DNA of 45,274 nucleotides. Origin: Terriglobia bacterium. GTDB taxonomy: Bacteria > Acidobacteriota > Terriglobia > Bryobacterales > Bryobacteraceae. A model generated the notes under the pieces. It searched no databases, was not told where the DNA came from, and saw only the letters and a program-made list of their open reading frames with translations. Positions 1 through 8,804 of this stretch are shown here, in pieces; within the stretch, counting starts at the first letter, position 1, and each line of letters starts with the position of its first letter. The stretch covers positions 1 through 45,274 of the forward strand of contig JAIQFN010000047.1 of NCBI GenBank assembly GCA_020073265.1, read 5' to 3'. The translations under genes and the position numbers were made by a program.

Positions 1-115
1 CCACGTGTGATGCCATTGCCACATTGTGTGCCGAAAAAGCCGGCACGTGCGCGTGTACCTGATACTCAACATGATTGTTATTGAGGTATCTCAGAAGTTC
101 ATTCCGTTGTTCCAT
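1..115 (-). CDS. YbaK/ProX-like aminoacyl-tRNA deacylase, N-terminal part (runs off the left edge)
   Basis: Only the first 38 codons are in the window. The peptide starts MEQRNELLRYLNNNHVEYQV and continues with HAHVPAFSAHNVAMASHV. The pattern (a short helix, then 'YLxxxxVxYxVxxHxPAxxAxxVAxAxHV') is typical of the YbaK/EbsC/ProX family. These enzymes hydrolyse mischarged tRNAs such as Ala- or Cys-tRNA(Pro) in the cytosol; some family members have other roles. The start is well supported: on the minus strand AAGGAGG (124-130) lies 8 bases before the ATG at 113-115. It is transcribed leftwards, away from the small gene at 284, with a 168-base divergent gap. The catalytic part lies outside the window, so activity cannot be judged. 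Confidence 0.72.
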   Translation of the reverse strand, partial: MEQRNELLRYLNNNHVEYQVHAHVPAFSAHNVAMASHV

Positions 116-283
116 GCGTAATTCCTCCTTGTTGTGGTGCGGATGCGCAAAAACTTTTCCGGTTGCATTGTTTGGTGAGTGGAGGATGTTAGCTTCGCGG
201 AGAGGCCGCGCGCCGAAGTTCGTCCGATCGTTCTCTAAAGAGTTGGGCGCCGAGGGCCGACTGTACTAATAGGAGAAACCGCC

Positions 284-439
284 GTGCGCCTTCGTTGCTG
301 GATCGTTCCTTGCCTGACCCTGTTTCTGCTGGCTCCCATCGCGAGCGCAAGGTCGCGAAAGCCGCATCCGGCGGGAGTGCATCCCAAGCCGAATCATCCC
401 ACCTCGAAGTACAAGGCCAAGAAACCGAAAAAGCACTAA
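284..439 (+). CDS. Small secreted Lys/Pro/His-rich peptide (51 aa)
   Basis: A short reading frame starts with GTG at 284 and has AGGAG (271-275) 8 bases upstream. It encodes a basic start (MRLRCW), a hydrophobic stretch at residues 7-20 (IVPCLTLFLLAPIA) and a likely signal-peptidase I site at 'ASA-R' near residue 22. The remaining ~29 residues are almost only Lys, Arg, Pro, His and small residues, ending in KAKKPKKH. The predicted mature peptide is therefore a strongly cationic, unstructured chain in the periplasm or outside. No family is recognised. It could bind polyanions (LPS, nucleic acid, polysaccharide) or metal through its histidines, but that is speculation. Its stop lies 11 bases from the stop of the convergent glycosyltransferase gene. 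A non-coding alternative cannot be excluded, but signal peptide, RBS and composition together favour a real gene. Confidence 0.55.
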   Translation: MRLRCWIVPCLTLFLLAPIASARSRKPHPAGVHPKPNHPTSKYKAKKPKKH

Positions 440-450
440 ACTGTCGCGAT

Positions 451-2157
451 TCAACGCGCTACGGGCTGCTGCGGAGGAACGTAGTACAGCAGAATTGATT
501 TCCCGATGCGCTCGGTAGGCTTGATCAAATCCGGCCAGGAATGCGCGCCCGGTTCGTGCATTTGCAGACCCATCCGGTAGAGTTTCCATTGGGTCATTTG
601 GACCGCGTTCCATCCGGCCGAGGGCGCGTCGATGGCGGTCCGCTCGTGAGGCGGGAAACCATGCGACGCCAGGCTGATCGTGATGGTGGGGGTGAAGGCG
701 ACCGACGGCGCGTTGAGTTCCTTCAGCCTCTGGCCCAGCCGCTTGATGTCCTGCCCCCAGTCCAGATCCGAATCCACCACGATGTTCTCGGGATGGTCGC
801 CCGCCAGAGCATTGAAGTACGCCAGGTAGTCGGGATGAGCGGCGATTGAAGTGCCGCACAGCCACAACAGCGCAAGGCCCAGCGTCCAGCGCGCCCAGCC
901 CTGTGTCAGGGCTTTCCCGGCCAGCCACATGGCGCCGCCGGCCGCGATCACGGCGAGGAACGGAAACATCGGGAGGATGTGACGAAGGCCGATGTTGATG
1001 TGGGCCACCATGGCCACCGTCAGGATTCCGAGCGAGATCGCGATAGCAAATCCGAGCGGCCAGCTATCCGCGGGCCGGGCGGGGAGCTTCCAAAGTCCGA
1101 GCGCCAGCAGACCGAGCATCGCCAGCGGAAGCTTCACGGCCAGCAGCACCGGAAAGAATTGCCACCAGCCATCCATTCGCAAGTCGCCCATCAGATAGGA
1201 GAGATGTCCGCCCGTGTTGTGCTGGCTGACTTCCTGGATTCCCGAATACAGTTCCGGGAACGGCACTGGGAACGGCACCCAATCGGTCTTGCCGAATGAG
1301 AAACGATAGCCCGCCCAGATCACCAAGAACGCCAGGATCGCCGACAGCGCGGCCCAGGGCAGGCGGCGCAACAGATCGCGCGCCAACTGGCCGGGCGCAG
1401 GCCGCGTCTTGACCAGCCACAAGGCCAGCGCCAAACCCATGGCAGCCGGATAAAAAACCAAGGACGAGAACTTCGAAAGCACCATCAGGCCTAGCGCCAG
1501 GCCGAACCAGGCGGCCGTCTTCGGGCCGGGTTGCTCGACCAGCCGCAGCGAGGCATACATGGCCGCCGCCATGCACGCCGTTACTCCCATGTCGGTGGTC
1601 GACAGGCCGGCGTGGGCGAGCAGGGTCGGAATCATAGTGAAAATGAACACCGCCACCACACCTGCACTCACTCCCAGCATCCTGCGGCCCCACAGGAACA
1701 CCATCCAGGACGCCAGCCAGAAGAAGGGCAGATTGCCGGCCCGCGAGAGGGCGAGCCGGAAGTCGTACTGATTCGCTCCGCCTCCGTATAGGATTGTGTT
1801 GCCTTCGAAAGTCATGTCGCCCTGGCGATTCCCGTGGACTCCGGCAAGGTAGGGTCCCAGCGCGACCATGACCCGGGTGAGGGGAGGATGCTGGGCCTCG
1901 TAGTTGTAGATGCCCTGATCCAGCCACTGCATCCCGCAGGCGATGTGCGCCGGTTCATCGGAGGTGTGATTGAAGACGGTATAAGTGATAGCGATCCGGA
2001 TCGAGCCAAGCAGGATCAAACCCAGGACAACCAGCAAAGCGCGCTTTTGCAGGAAATCTTCTATCCGCGCAAGAATTGGCGGCGATTCGACTTTTGCCTT
2101 CTGCTGCGAAGGCGCCCGCTGCTGCTCGCGCGGCTTTTTCTTCGGGACCGTGGGCAT
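451..2157 (-). CDS. GT39/ArnT-like polytopic membrane glycosyltransferase
   Basis: 568 residues from the chosen ATG at 2157. The N-terminus is a short Lys/Arg/Gln-rich cytosolic tail (residues 1-25), followed by about ten or more hydrophobic segments. The first extracytoplasmic loop contains D67-E68 in 'TSDEPAH', matching the acidic catalytic motif of the GT-C fold PMT/ArnT (GT39) enzymes, which transfer a sugar from a polyprenyl-phosphate donor to a protein, lipid or glycan outside the inner membrane. The C-terminal half has 'VVDSDLDWGQD' near residue 460, a motif I associate with bacterial GT39-like proteins annotated in Acidobacteria and Planctomycetes. A purine-rich GGGAGGGGA stands directly before the ATG at 2157. 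An in-frame upstream start at 2253 would add 32 basic residues (MSMGGACLNRRRR...) and is less likely. Substrate is unknown; it is not in an obvious operon. Confidence 0.8.
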   Translation of the reverse strand: MPTVPKKKPREQQRAPSQQKAKVESPPILARIEDFLQKRALLVVLGLILLGSIRIAITYTVFNHTSDEPAHIACGMQWLDQGIYNYEAQHPPLTRVMVALGPYLAGVHGNRQGDMTFEGNTILYGGGANQYDFRLALSRAGNLPFFWLASWMVFLWGRRMLGVSAGVVAVFIFTMIPTLLAHAGLSTTDMGVTACMAAAMYASLRLVEQPGPKTAAWFGLALGLMVLSKFSSLVFYPAAMGLALALWLVKTRPAPGQLARDLLRRLPWAALSAILAFLVIWAGYRFSFGKTDWVPFPVPFPELYSGIQEVSQHNTGGHLSYLMGDLRMDGWWQFFPVLLAVKLPLAMLGLLALGLWKLPARPADSWPLGFAIAISLGILTVAMVAHINIGLRHILPMFPFLAVIAAGGAMWLAGKALTQGWARWTLGLALLWLCGTSIAAHPDYLAYFNALAGDHPENIVVDSDLDWGQDIKRLGQRLKELNAPSVAFTPTITISLASHGFPPHERTAIDAPSAGWNAVQMTQWKLYRMGLQMHEPGAHSWPDLIKPTERIGKSILLYYVPPQQPVAR

Positions 2158-2264
2158 TCCCCTCCCATGATAGAAGAGAAGCGGGACGGAACGAGCATGC
2201 TTCGCCCGGATTTGCCGCCTTCGCCGGTTGAGACAAGCGCCACCCATAGACAACTTGGATTCTT

Positions 2265-2813
2265 ATGGCGAAGAGAATACGATCCCTCGCTGTGAGACCG
2301 TCCCCGGTGCTGACCGCATCCATCGAGCGACGGATTTATGTAATTCGTGGCCGGAAGGTCATGCTGGATGCCGATCTGGCGGAGCTGTACCGAGTGCCAA
2401 CCTCGCGCTTGAATGAGCAGGTAAAGAGAAACCGCAAGCGTTTTCCGGCGGACTTCATGTTCCAGCTCAACGACCACGAAGCGGATTTTTTGACATCGCA
2501 AAATGCGATATCAAACGCGGGACGTGGCGGCAGGCGCACGCTGCCGTACGTATTCACCGAACAAGGCGTCGCCATGCTTTCGAGCGTCTTGAAAAGCGAG
2601 CGCGCGGTGCAAGTGAATATCGCCATCATGCGCGCTTTTGTCCGGCTCCGGCAGATGATCGCGGCTCACAAGGCGCTCGCCAAGAAAATCGATGAGCTGG
2701 AAGAAAAGTTTCAAGCGCACGATTCTCAGCTTCAGACCGTCTTTGAGGCGATCCGCGAGCTGCTCACGCCTGCCCCGCCGCCCGCCCGGCGCCGCATCGG
2801 GTTTGTGGCTTGA
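2265..2813 (+). CDS. ORF6N-domain DNA-binding protein
   Basis: 182 residues. Residues ~17-105 form an ORF6N domain: 'IYVIRGRKVMLDADLAELY', then VPTSRLNEQVKRN, then RFPADFMFQLN and 'YVFTEQGVAMLSSVL'. This domain was defined in phage and large-virus proteins and is related to KilA-N and the antirepressor group; it is believed to bind DNA. Residues ~125-165 (ALAKKIDELEEKF onward) look like a coiled coil, probably for dimerisation, followed by a Pro-rich tail. Chromosomal copies of this size are common and often isolated, as here: it is divergent from the glycosyltransferase gene and 68 bases before an unrelated gene. No clear Shine-Dalgarno is visible before the ATG. Its role (regulation, remnant of a phage antirepressor) is not known. 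Confidence 0.85.
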   Translation: MAKRIRSLAVRPSPVLTASIERRIYVIRGRKVMLDADLAELYRVPTSRLNEQVKRNRKRFPADFMFQLNDHEADFLTSQNAISNAGRGGRRTLPYVFTEQGVAMLSSVLKSERAVQVNIAIMRAFVRLRQMIAAHKALAKKIDELEEKFQAHDSQLQTVFEAIRELLTPAPPPARRRIGFVA

Positions 2814-2881
2814 TCGTGAAGCAGCCCTGAGAGAAGTTCCCGCACCACTCCACTACAGCAATATCCCGAGAGGGTACATAG

Positions 2882-4894
2882 GTGTTACGAATCACGCTTC
2901 TCATGGCGCTGGCCTGCGGGTCCGCCGCCGCTCAGACTACCGATCCCGCCTACCAGCCGCTCGCGCAGGCCTACGACGCGCTTCGCCAGAAGAACTACGA
3001 CCAGGCCGTGGCCGGATTCGAGCAAGCCATCGCGCTGGCGCCGGACCGCGCATCGATCCGCAAGGACCTGGCGTACACGCTGCTGAAAATCGGCGAGAAC
3101 GAAACCGCGCGCGACCAGTTCGCAGAGGCCATGCGGCTCGACCCGTCCGACCAGCACGTCGCGCTCGAGTACGCATTCTTGTGCTACGAAACCAGGCAGC
3201 AGGCCGTCGCCCGCAGGATCTTCGACCGCATTCGCAAGACCGGAGACGCGACCGCCGAGCAGGCCTTCGAGAATATCGACCGGCCGCTTCGCGAAGGCAT
3301 CCAGCGCTGGCAGAAAGCGCTCGAGATGTCGCCGGACAACTTTAGCGCGCACCAGGAACTCGCCACTCTGGCCGAACAGCGCGATCAGTTCGAATTGGCC
3401 GCCGAACATTATGAGAAAGCCTGGCGGCTCAAGCCCGAGGAACGGTCGCTGATGCTCGACCTGGGCCGCGTCTGGAAAGCGCTGGGACGCGCGGAACAAG
3501 CCAATTCCATGCTGCTGGCGGCTTCCCGCGGCGGCCAGCCACGAGTGGCCGAGACGGCGCGCGAGCTTCTGCCATCGCGCTATCCGTACGTGTACGAATT
3601 CGAGAAGGCGCTCGAAATCGATCCGAAAAACTTTGAGCTGCGCCGCGAATATTCGTACCTGCTGCTCGAGATGGGCAAGAAGAACGAGGCCGAGCATCAG
3701 TTCCAGATCCTGAACCGGATGGCTCCCGGCGACCTGTTGTCCGCGGCGCAGCTAGGGTTTCTGCGGCTCAACCGGCACGACTACGCGGGCGCCCAGCCAC
3801 TGCTCGATAGCGTACTGAAAGGAGGCGACGAGGAGGTGGCCGACCGCGTTCGCGTCGCCTTGAAGCTCCCCCAAACGTTGCGCCGCCACGAGCCTTCGCC
3901 GCGCCGTACGTCCGAGGAAGCCAAAGCCATCGCCGACAAAAGCATGCAGGCCGGCTACCTCAAGGACGCGCTCAAGTATCTGACCATCGCGCACGAAAAC
4001 GATCCGGTGGATTTCGGTGTGATGCTCAAGCTGGGCTGGGTGTACAACATCCTCAAGGATGACCGCGAGGCTGTCAAATGGTTCAACCTGGCCAGCAAAA
4101 GCCCGGATCCCGCCATCGCCAAGGAGGCCGGCCAGGCTTCGCGCAATCTCTCTTCTGCCTTTGCCCGCTTTCGGACCACCGTGTGGGCGAATCCGTTCTT
4201 CTCCAGCCGCTGGCACGACGCTTTTGGTTACGGCCAGGTGAAGACCGCCGTCAAGCTGGGAAAACTTCCATTCCAGCCTTACATCTCCATGCGGTTCGTC
4301 GGCGACGTGCGTGGGACCACCGGTGCGACGCTGAGCAATCCGGCGCCGCAGTATCTTTCCGAGAGCTCGTTTATCTTCGGCGTGGGAGTGGCCAGCATTC
4401 CCTGGCACGGCGTCACAGGTTGGTTCGAAGCAGGCGAAGCGGTGAAGTACCTCACCGACCGCAAGGACGTTGGCGCCATGATTCCCGACTATCGCGGCGG
4501 CATCGCGTATGGCAAAGGCTTCGGCCATTTGATGGGCGGGAACAAGGGGCCGTTCTTTGAAACTAACGAAGACGCCGTTTTTGTCAGCCGCTTCCAGAAC
4601 GACCTGTTGTTGTATTCGCAGAATCGCGCCGGCTACTCGTTTCCGCGGTCCGAGAGCGGTTTCCAGGCGCAGTTCTTTTGGAACTTCAACGGCACCACGG
4701 ACCGCCTGCATCAATACTGGGCCAACTTTGTCGAATCGGGGCCGGGCGTGCGATTCCGGGCGCCAGGAATGCCGAAATCGATGCTGTTCTCGGTGAGTAT
4801 TTTGCGCGGAGTCTACACCAACAATGAGGACAACCCGCGCCGGCCTAACTTTTTCGATCTGAGAGCGGGATTCTGGTATGCGTTCACGCGTTAA
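2882..4894 (+). CDS. TPR-repeat outer-membrane protein with NfrA-like C-terminal domain
   Basis: 670 residues from GTG 2882, with GAGAGGG upstream. A signal peptide (residues 1-18, ending GSAAAQ) is followed by about ten tetratricopeptide repeats to roughly residue 430, for example 'NYDQAVAGFEQAIALAPD' and 'FELAAEHYEKAWRLKPEE'. The last ~240 residues resemble the C-terminal domain of phage N4 adsorption protein A (NfrA) and related exopolysaccharide export porins: alternating aromatic strands with 'ETNEDAVFVSRFQNDLLLY'. In NfrA, PgaA, BcsC and PelB, a TPR superhelix sits on a beta barrel that lets a polysaccharide leave the cell. No synthase gene is nearby, so export of a glycan is inferred only. 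Its last 17 bases overlap the next gene, indicating translational coupling to the putative glycosidase. Confidence 0.78.
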   Translation: MLRITLLMALACGSAAAQTTDPAYQPLAQAYDALRQKNYDQAVAGFEQAIALAPDRASIRKDLAYTLLKIGENETARDQFAEAMRLDPSDQHVALEYAFLCYETRQQAVARRIFDRIRKTGDATAEQAFENIDRPLREGIQRWQKALEMSPDNFSAHQELATLAEQRDQFELAAEHYEKAWRLKPEERSLMLDLGRVWKALGRAEQANSMLLAASRGGQPRVAETARELLPSRYPYVYEFEKALEIDPKNFELRREYSYLLLEMGKKNEAEHQFQILNRMAPGDLLSAAQLGFLRLNRHDYAGAQPLLDSVLKGGDEEVADRVRVALKLPQTLRRHEPSPRRTSEEAKAIADKSMQAGYLKDALKYLTIAHENDPVDFGVMLKLGWVYNILKDDREAVKWFNLASKSPDPAIAKEAGQASRNLSSAFARFRTTVWANPFFSSRWHDAFGYGQVKTAVKLGKLPFQPYISMRFVGDVRGTTGATLSNPAPQYLSESSFIFGVGVASIPWHGVTGWFEAGEAVKYLTDRKDVGAMIPDYRGGIAYGKGFGHLMGGNKGPFFETNEDAVFVSRFQNDLLLYSQNRAGYSFPRSESGFQAQFFWNFNGTTDRLHQYWANFVESGPGVRFRAPGMPKSMLFSVSILRGVYTNNEDNPRRPNFFDLRAGFWYAFTR

Positions 4895-6908
4895 GCTTGC
4901 GTCTCTTATACTTTTTGTGGCGGCTTCGCTACCGGCGGCGACGTTCACCTATCATCTTGCCGGTGATGATGCGGGCCCCTGGCCGCAGATCCTTTCCTCG
5001 ATTGGGCTCACGCCTGCCTCCGGAGGCCCGTCCAATCTTTTCATCGTCCGCACAGTGGCGCCGGGCTCGGCTCCGCAGTGGATTCAGCGCATCGAGCAAG
5101 GCGGCATCGCGGTGCTGGAGGGCGATAGCGAGCTGGCGGCCGCCCTTGGGTTCAAACCCACCAACCAGCGCGTCGTGATTCGTAGCATTGTGGACAAGCG
5201 CGCACCCAAGCTGCCGATCGTCTGGGAATCAGCCGCCGACACGCCCGTGTTCGAGGTTCCGAAGGACGCGCGAATCTTCGCGTCCGAACGTTGGGAGGGA
5301 GCGCCGGTGATGGCCGCGGTCCGCCGGGGATCGGGCGCCGCACTGTGGATCGCAACCGCGCCCGGCAAGGAAGGCTACGAGCGCTTTCCGTATCTCCTGC
5401 AGGCGCTGACCGACCTGGGCGTGCGGCCGCCGCTGCGCAGCGAACGGCTGTGGGCTTTCTTCGACGGCGCCTACCGCTCGCGCGTCGACTTGGACTATTT
5501 CGCGAGCCGCTGGCGCGCGGCCGGAATCGGCGCGCTGCATGTGGCCGGCTGGCACTATTACGAACAAAATCCGGAAAACGACGCCTACTTGCGCCGCTTG
5601 ATCGAAGCCTGCCATCGCAGGGGCATTCTGGTTTACGTCTGGCTCGAATTGCCGCACGTGAGCGAGCAGTTCTGGACCGATCATCCCGAGTGGCGCGAGA
5701 AAACCGCGCTGCTGCAGGATGCGCAGCTCGACTGGCGCAAGCTCATGAACCTGACCAATCGCGAGTGTTTCGGTGCGGTGGCGACGGGAGTCAAGGATCT
5801 GATCCAGCGCTTCGATTGGGACGGCGTCAATCTCGCTGAGCTGTATTTCGAATCGCTGGAAGGCGCCGCGAACCCGGCCCGCTTCACTCCCATGAATGCC
5901 GAGGTGCGCGATGAGTTCCGCCGCGCGCAGGGCGTCGATCCGCTCGAGTTGTTCCGATCCGGAAAGGCCGATCCCGCGAAACTGGCCGCGTTCCTGGGCT
6001 ATCGCGCCGGACTGGCGCGCCGGCAGCAGGAAGAATGGATCGGCCAGATCGAATCCATCCGCGCTTCCAAGCCCGACCTGGATTTCGTGCTCACGCACGT
6101 GGATGATCGCTTCGACACGCGCATGCGCGAGCTGATCGGCGCCGATGCCGCGCGCGTCCTGCCGCTGCTCGACCAGCACGACTTCACCTTTCTGATCGAA
6201 GACCCGGCTACCATCTGGAACCTGGGGCCGCAGCGTTACCCGAAAATCGCGTCCCAGTACGCGCCGCTCACCACGCACACCGGCAAGCTGGCCATCGACA
6301 TCAACATCGTCGAACGCTACCAGGACGTCTATCCGACCAAGCAACAGACCGGCACGGAATTGTTCCAGCTCGTCCACCTGGCGGCCAAAGCTTTTCCCCG
6401 GGTGGCGCTGTACTTCGAGAATTCCATCCTTCCGCCCGATTTGCCGCTGCTCGCCTCAGCCGCGGCCAGCGTCGACAAGCTGGAGCAGAACGGATCGCGA
6501 CTGGTGGTCGAATCGCGTGACGGTGTCGGAGTCCCCTGGCAAGGTCCGGCGCTGGTGAATGGGCGGCCTTGGCCGGTGCGCAGCGACGATACGCTGTGGC
6601 TTCCGGCGGGATCCGTGGTAGTGGAACAGGCTCAAAAAGAATCCCCGCTACGCATCCTGGATTTCAACGGGAATCTGCGCTCGGCCAACGCGTCGGCAAC
6701 TGGTCTCGAGTTTTCCTACCAGAGCAACGCGCGCGCCTTGGCGCTGGTGAACTCACGTCCGTTCAATATCGAGATCGACGGCGCCCCAGCTCAGCAGAAG
6801 CCTTCCGAGTCCGGCTCGAACTTCCTGCTCATCCTGCCGCGCGGCCAGCACATCGTGACTTTGGAGCTCGCCGGCTCAGGGCTGCTGGGGCAAAGCAGCG
6901 GGAAGTGA
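4878..6908 (+). CDS. Exported TIM-barrel protein, putative glycoside hydrolase
   Basis: 676 residues with a signal peptide (1-19, SLPAA). Residues ~20-170 form an alpha/beta region that reads like a ThuA or glutamine-amidotransferase-type fold ('VLEGDSELAAALGF'). Residues ~190-480 look like a (beta/alpha)8 barrel of the hypothetical glycoside hydrolase type: 'GIGALHVAGWHYYEQN', 'RGILVYVWLELPHVSEQFW', 'WDGVNLAELYFESLEG', 'LDFVLTHVDDRFDTRM'. Acidic residues at barrel strand ends (E in LAELYFES, D in HVDD) are candidate catalytic groups. The C-terminal ~130 residues are beta-rich. The gene overlaps the upstream NfrA-like gene by 17 bases, the arrangement expected if it trims or processes the glycan exported there, as PgaB and PelA do in their systems. 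No specific GH family is recognised. Its 3' end overlaps the convergent TolC gene by 33 bases. Confidence 0.6.
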   Translation: MRSRVKLASLILFVAASLPAATFTYHLAGDDAGPWPQILSSIGLTPASGGPSNLFIVRTVAPGSAPQWIQRIEQGGIAVLEGDSELAAALGFKPTNQRVVIRSIVDKRAPKLPIVWESAADTPVFEVPKDARIFASERWEGAPVMAAVRRGSGAALWIATAPGKEGYERFPYLLQALTDLGVRPPLRSERLWAFFDGAYRSRVDLDYFASRWRAAGIGALHVAGWHYYEQNPENDAYLRRLIEACHRRGILVYVWLELPHVSEQFWTDHPEWREKTALLQDAQLDWRKLMNLTNRECFGAVATGVKDLIQRFDWDGVNLAELYFESLEGAANPARFTPMNAEVRDEFRRAQGVDPLELFRSGKADPAKLAAFLGYRAGLARRQQEEWIGQIESIRASKPDLDFVLTHVDDRFDTRMRELIGADAARVLPLLDQHDFTFLIEDPATIWNLGPQRYPKIASQYAPLTTHTGKLAIDINIVERYQDVYPTKQQTGTELFQLVHLAAKAFPRVALYFENSILPPDLPLLASAAASVDKLEQNGSRLVVESRDGVGVPWQGPALVNGRPWPVRSDDTLWLPAGSVVVEQAQKESPLRILDFNGNLRSANASATGLEFSYQSNARALALVNSRPFNIEIDGAPAQQKPSESGSNFLLILPRGQHIVTLELAGSGLLGQSSGK

Positions 6909-8804
6909 CGAAGTCCGCCCAACCTTGCCAGCGCGCGCTTCGCCGATCGACACATGGTTCGTGTCCAGGATCGTGCCGAGCGTCCGGTCCAGTGAAATGC
7001 GCGCATTGCTGTAGCTGACTAAAGCCGCGATCTCCGCCGATTGGGCGGCCGTCAGGTCCCTTTGCTGCTGAATCACGTTGTACGGAACGGACGCGCCCAG
7101 ACTGTATTTCTTCTGTTCGGCCGAGAGCAGTTGCTGTTCCAGTTCCCGATTCTTGACGGCGGCATCGTAGCGAACCCTGGCCTGCCGCAAACCTACGACG
7201 GAATTCGCCACATCCACCGCTACCTGGTTGATGTCCTTCTGCGTGGTGAGCTGCCGCTGGCGCAACTGAAGCTGATCGATTCCATAGTCTGCTTGTGCCA
7301 GGTGATTGCCGAGCTGGGTGGACAAGAAAGCGCCGATCCGTTCGGTCGGGAAATTCCGCCGGAAGATCTGGCCCAGCGCGTTACCCATGCCTCCCGCGAA
7401 ATACGGATCGGGTGCTTGCGTCCCCCGTTGCGAAACCACGGTGTGCGGTGTTCCCGCCAATCCGGCCTGGCTCTCGCCGCCGAAGACCTGCGCACTGGGC
7501 AGGATCCCGTTCCTGGTCCCAAGCGCGGAGACCTCGGCGGTGTGCACGCCTGCCAATTCGGCCGCGATGTCGCTGCGGTTGGCCAGTGCCTTCTGCACCA
7601 GCTCCTGAAGCGGCGCCAGATCGTCCTGTTGAGGTATGACGATGCGGTCGAGCGGCACGATGCGCGCGTTCTTCAGCGCGGGATCCGCAACCCCCGTCCG
7701 GCTGATCAGATTCTTGAGCTGCAGCTCCTGCTGCTGGAGACTGGTTTGGGAATCCACCAAGTCCCGCTGCGTGCCGGCGAGCTGCGCTTCCGCCCTGGTG
7801 ACGTCGAGCGGAATCAGCGATCCGATTTCTACCTGCTTCTGGTTGTCTTCGTACAGAGTTTGAGCGAGTTGCACTGCGCTCTCTTTGGCCTTTACGTCCT
7901 CGTAATCGGCAACCAAAGCATAGTACAAGCTCAGAACCTGGGCCACCGTGCCGATCACCTGCGTCTTGAAATTCAAGTCCGACGTAGTGAGGTTGATCTT
8001 GGCCACCGTAATGGTGCGCGCATTGACCGCGATGCCGAAGCCCCGCAGCAGATTGTGCTGGAAGGAAAACGACAGGTTCGGCGCCACCGACGGATTCAGA
8101 AGGTCGGTTGGTGCGTTCTCTTTCAAGAAGTGGTCGGTGTAGTTGATGGTTATGCCGCCGCCGCTGAGAAAACCCTGCTGATACGATCCGCTGTAGACGC
8201 GCGTATTCGAGATCAAGACCGGAGTGATGCTCTGAACGATGTTGAACTGGGGCACGGTCCTGTGACTGAAGGTAGAGGTTTCCTGAATGGTCGGATCCAG
8301 GTTTTGGGTGACTGGGCCGACCTGCGAAATGGTTGCGTTGGCGGTGCCGCCCGAGGCCGCGCTGCCGCCCGTTCCGCTGACGCCCGCGGCTGCCTGGCTT
8401 CCTGCCACGCCCTGCCCGCTGGCCACCGAGCCTGCTTGCGCCGCGCCGCTGGGCACGCCCGGCAACGCGCCTCCGGCCTCGGAGCGCTCGAGCTGCCACG
8501 CCGACAGGATCGGGTTGTACCGCGCCACTTCGATGTCGATGCTGTTCTCTAACGCCAGTGCGATGGCATCCTGAACAGTCAGGTACAACGTCCCCGCACG
8601 GATCAGGTCGCTCAGGCGTCCGGAGTTTCCGAGCCGGACGGGTGGCACGTCGGGAGCCAGATACGGACGGACAATGACGGGCGCCGACGGGCGGACCGGG
8701 TCGATGGAAGCCTGCTGCGCCGGAGCGAGCGAGAGCGAGCAGCTATAGCACAACCCGACCGCGACTCCCTTTCGCAGCGCGATGGAAACTTGTCGCCGCG
8801 TCAT
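6876..8804 (-). CDS. TolC-family outer-membrane factor (second of a tandem pair)
   Basis: 642 residues with a signal sequence that includes 'GLCYSCSLSLAPAQQ'. The body has the TolC/OEP layout: two homologous halves of long helices with barrel strands, for example 'YYALVADYEDVKAKESAVQ', 'RAEAQLAGTQRDLVDSQTSL' and 'YSLGASVPYNVIQQQRDL'. These trimers form outer-membrane exit ducts for efflux pumps or type I secretion. Between residues ~100 and 170 there is a Gly/Ala/Ser-rich insertion not typical of E. coli TolC. Its start codon overlaps the stop of the upstream paralogue (ATGA, 8801-8804), so the two are translationally coupled. No adaptor (HlyD/RND-MFP) or pump gene is adjacent, so the partner is unknown. 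The Gly-rich insertion recurs in the paralogue. Confidence 0.88.
   Translation of the reverse strand: MTRRQVSIALRKGVAVGLCYSCSLSLAPAQQASIDPVRPSAPVIVRPYLAPDVPPVRLGNSGRLSDLIRAGTLYLTVQDAIALALENSIDIEVARYNPILSAWQLERSEAGGALPGVPSGAAQAGSVASGQGVAGSQAAAGVSGTGGSAASGGTANATISQVGPVTQNLDPTIQETSTFSHRTVPQFNIVQSITPVLISNTRVYSGSYQQGFLSGGGITINYTDHFLKENAPTDLLNPSVAPNLSFSFQHNLLRGFGIAVNARTITVAKINLTTSDLNFKTQVIGTVAQVLSLYYALVADYEDVKAKESAVQLAQTLYEDNQKQVEIGSLIPLDVTRAEAQLAGTQRDLVDSQTSLQQQELQLKNLISRTGVADPALKNARIVPLDRIVIPQQDDLAPLQELVQKALANRSDIAAELAGVHTAEVSALGTRNGILPSAQVFGGESQAGLAGTPHTVVSQRGTQAPDPYFAGGMGNALGQIFRRNFPTERIGAFLSTQLGNHLAQADYGIDQLQLRQRQLTTQKDINQVAVDVANSVVGLRQARVRYDAAVKNRELEQQLLSAEQKKYSLGASVPYNVIQQQRDLTAAQSAEIAALVSYSNARISLDRTLGTILDTNHVSIGEARAGKVGRTSSLPAALPQQP

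Noticed and set aside
250-274. Resemblance of GCCGACTGTACTAATAGG to the conserved 3' end of 23S rRNA
   Set aside because: Only this short segment matches; the preceding bases do not fold or read like 23S helix sequence, and the matching part overlaps the RBS of the small secreted peptide.
7041-8552. Long open frame on the plus strand opposite the second TolC gene (similar ones at 14679-16154 and 24262-25668)
   Set aside because: These are antisense shadows produced by high GC at third codon positions; they show no family motifs, and the opposite strand carries complete recognisable proteins.
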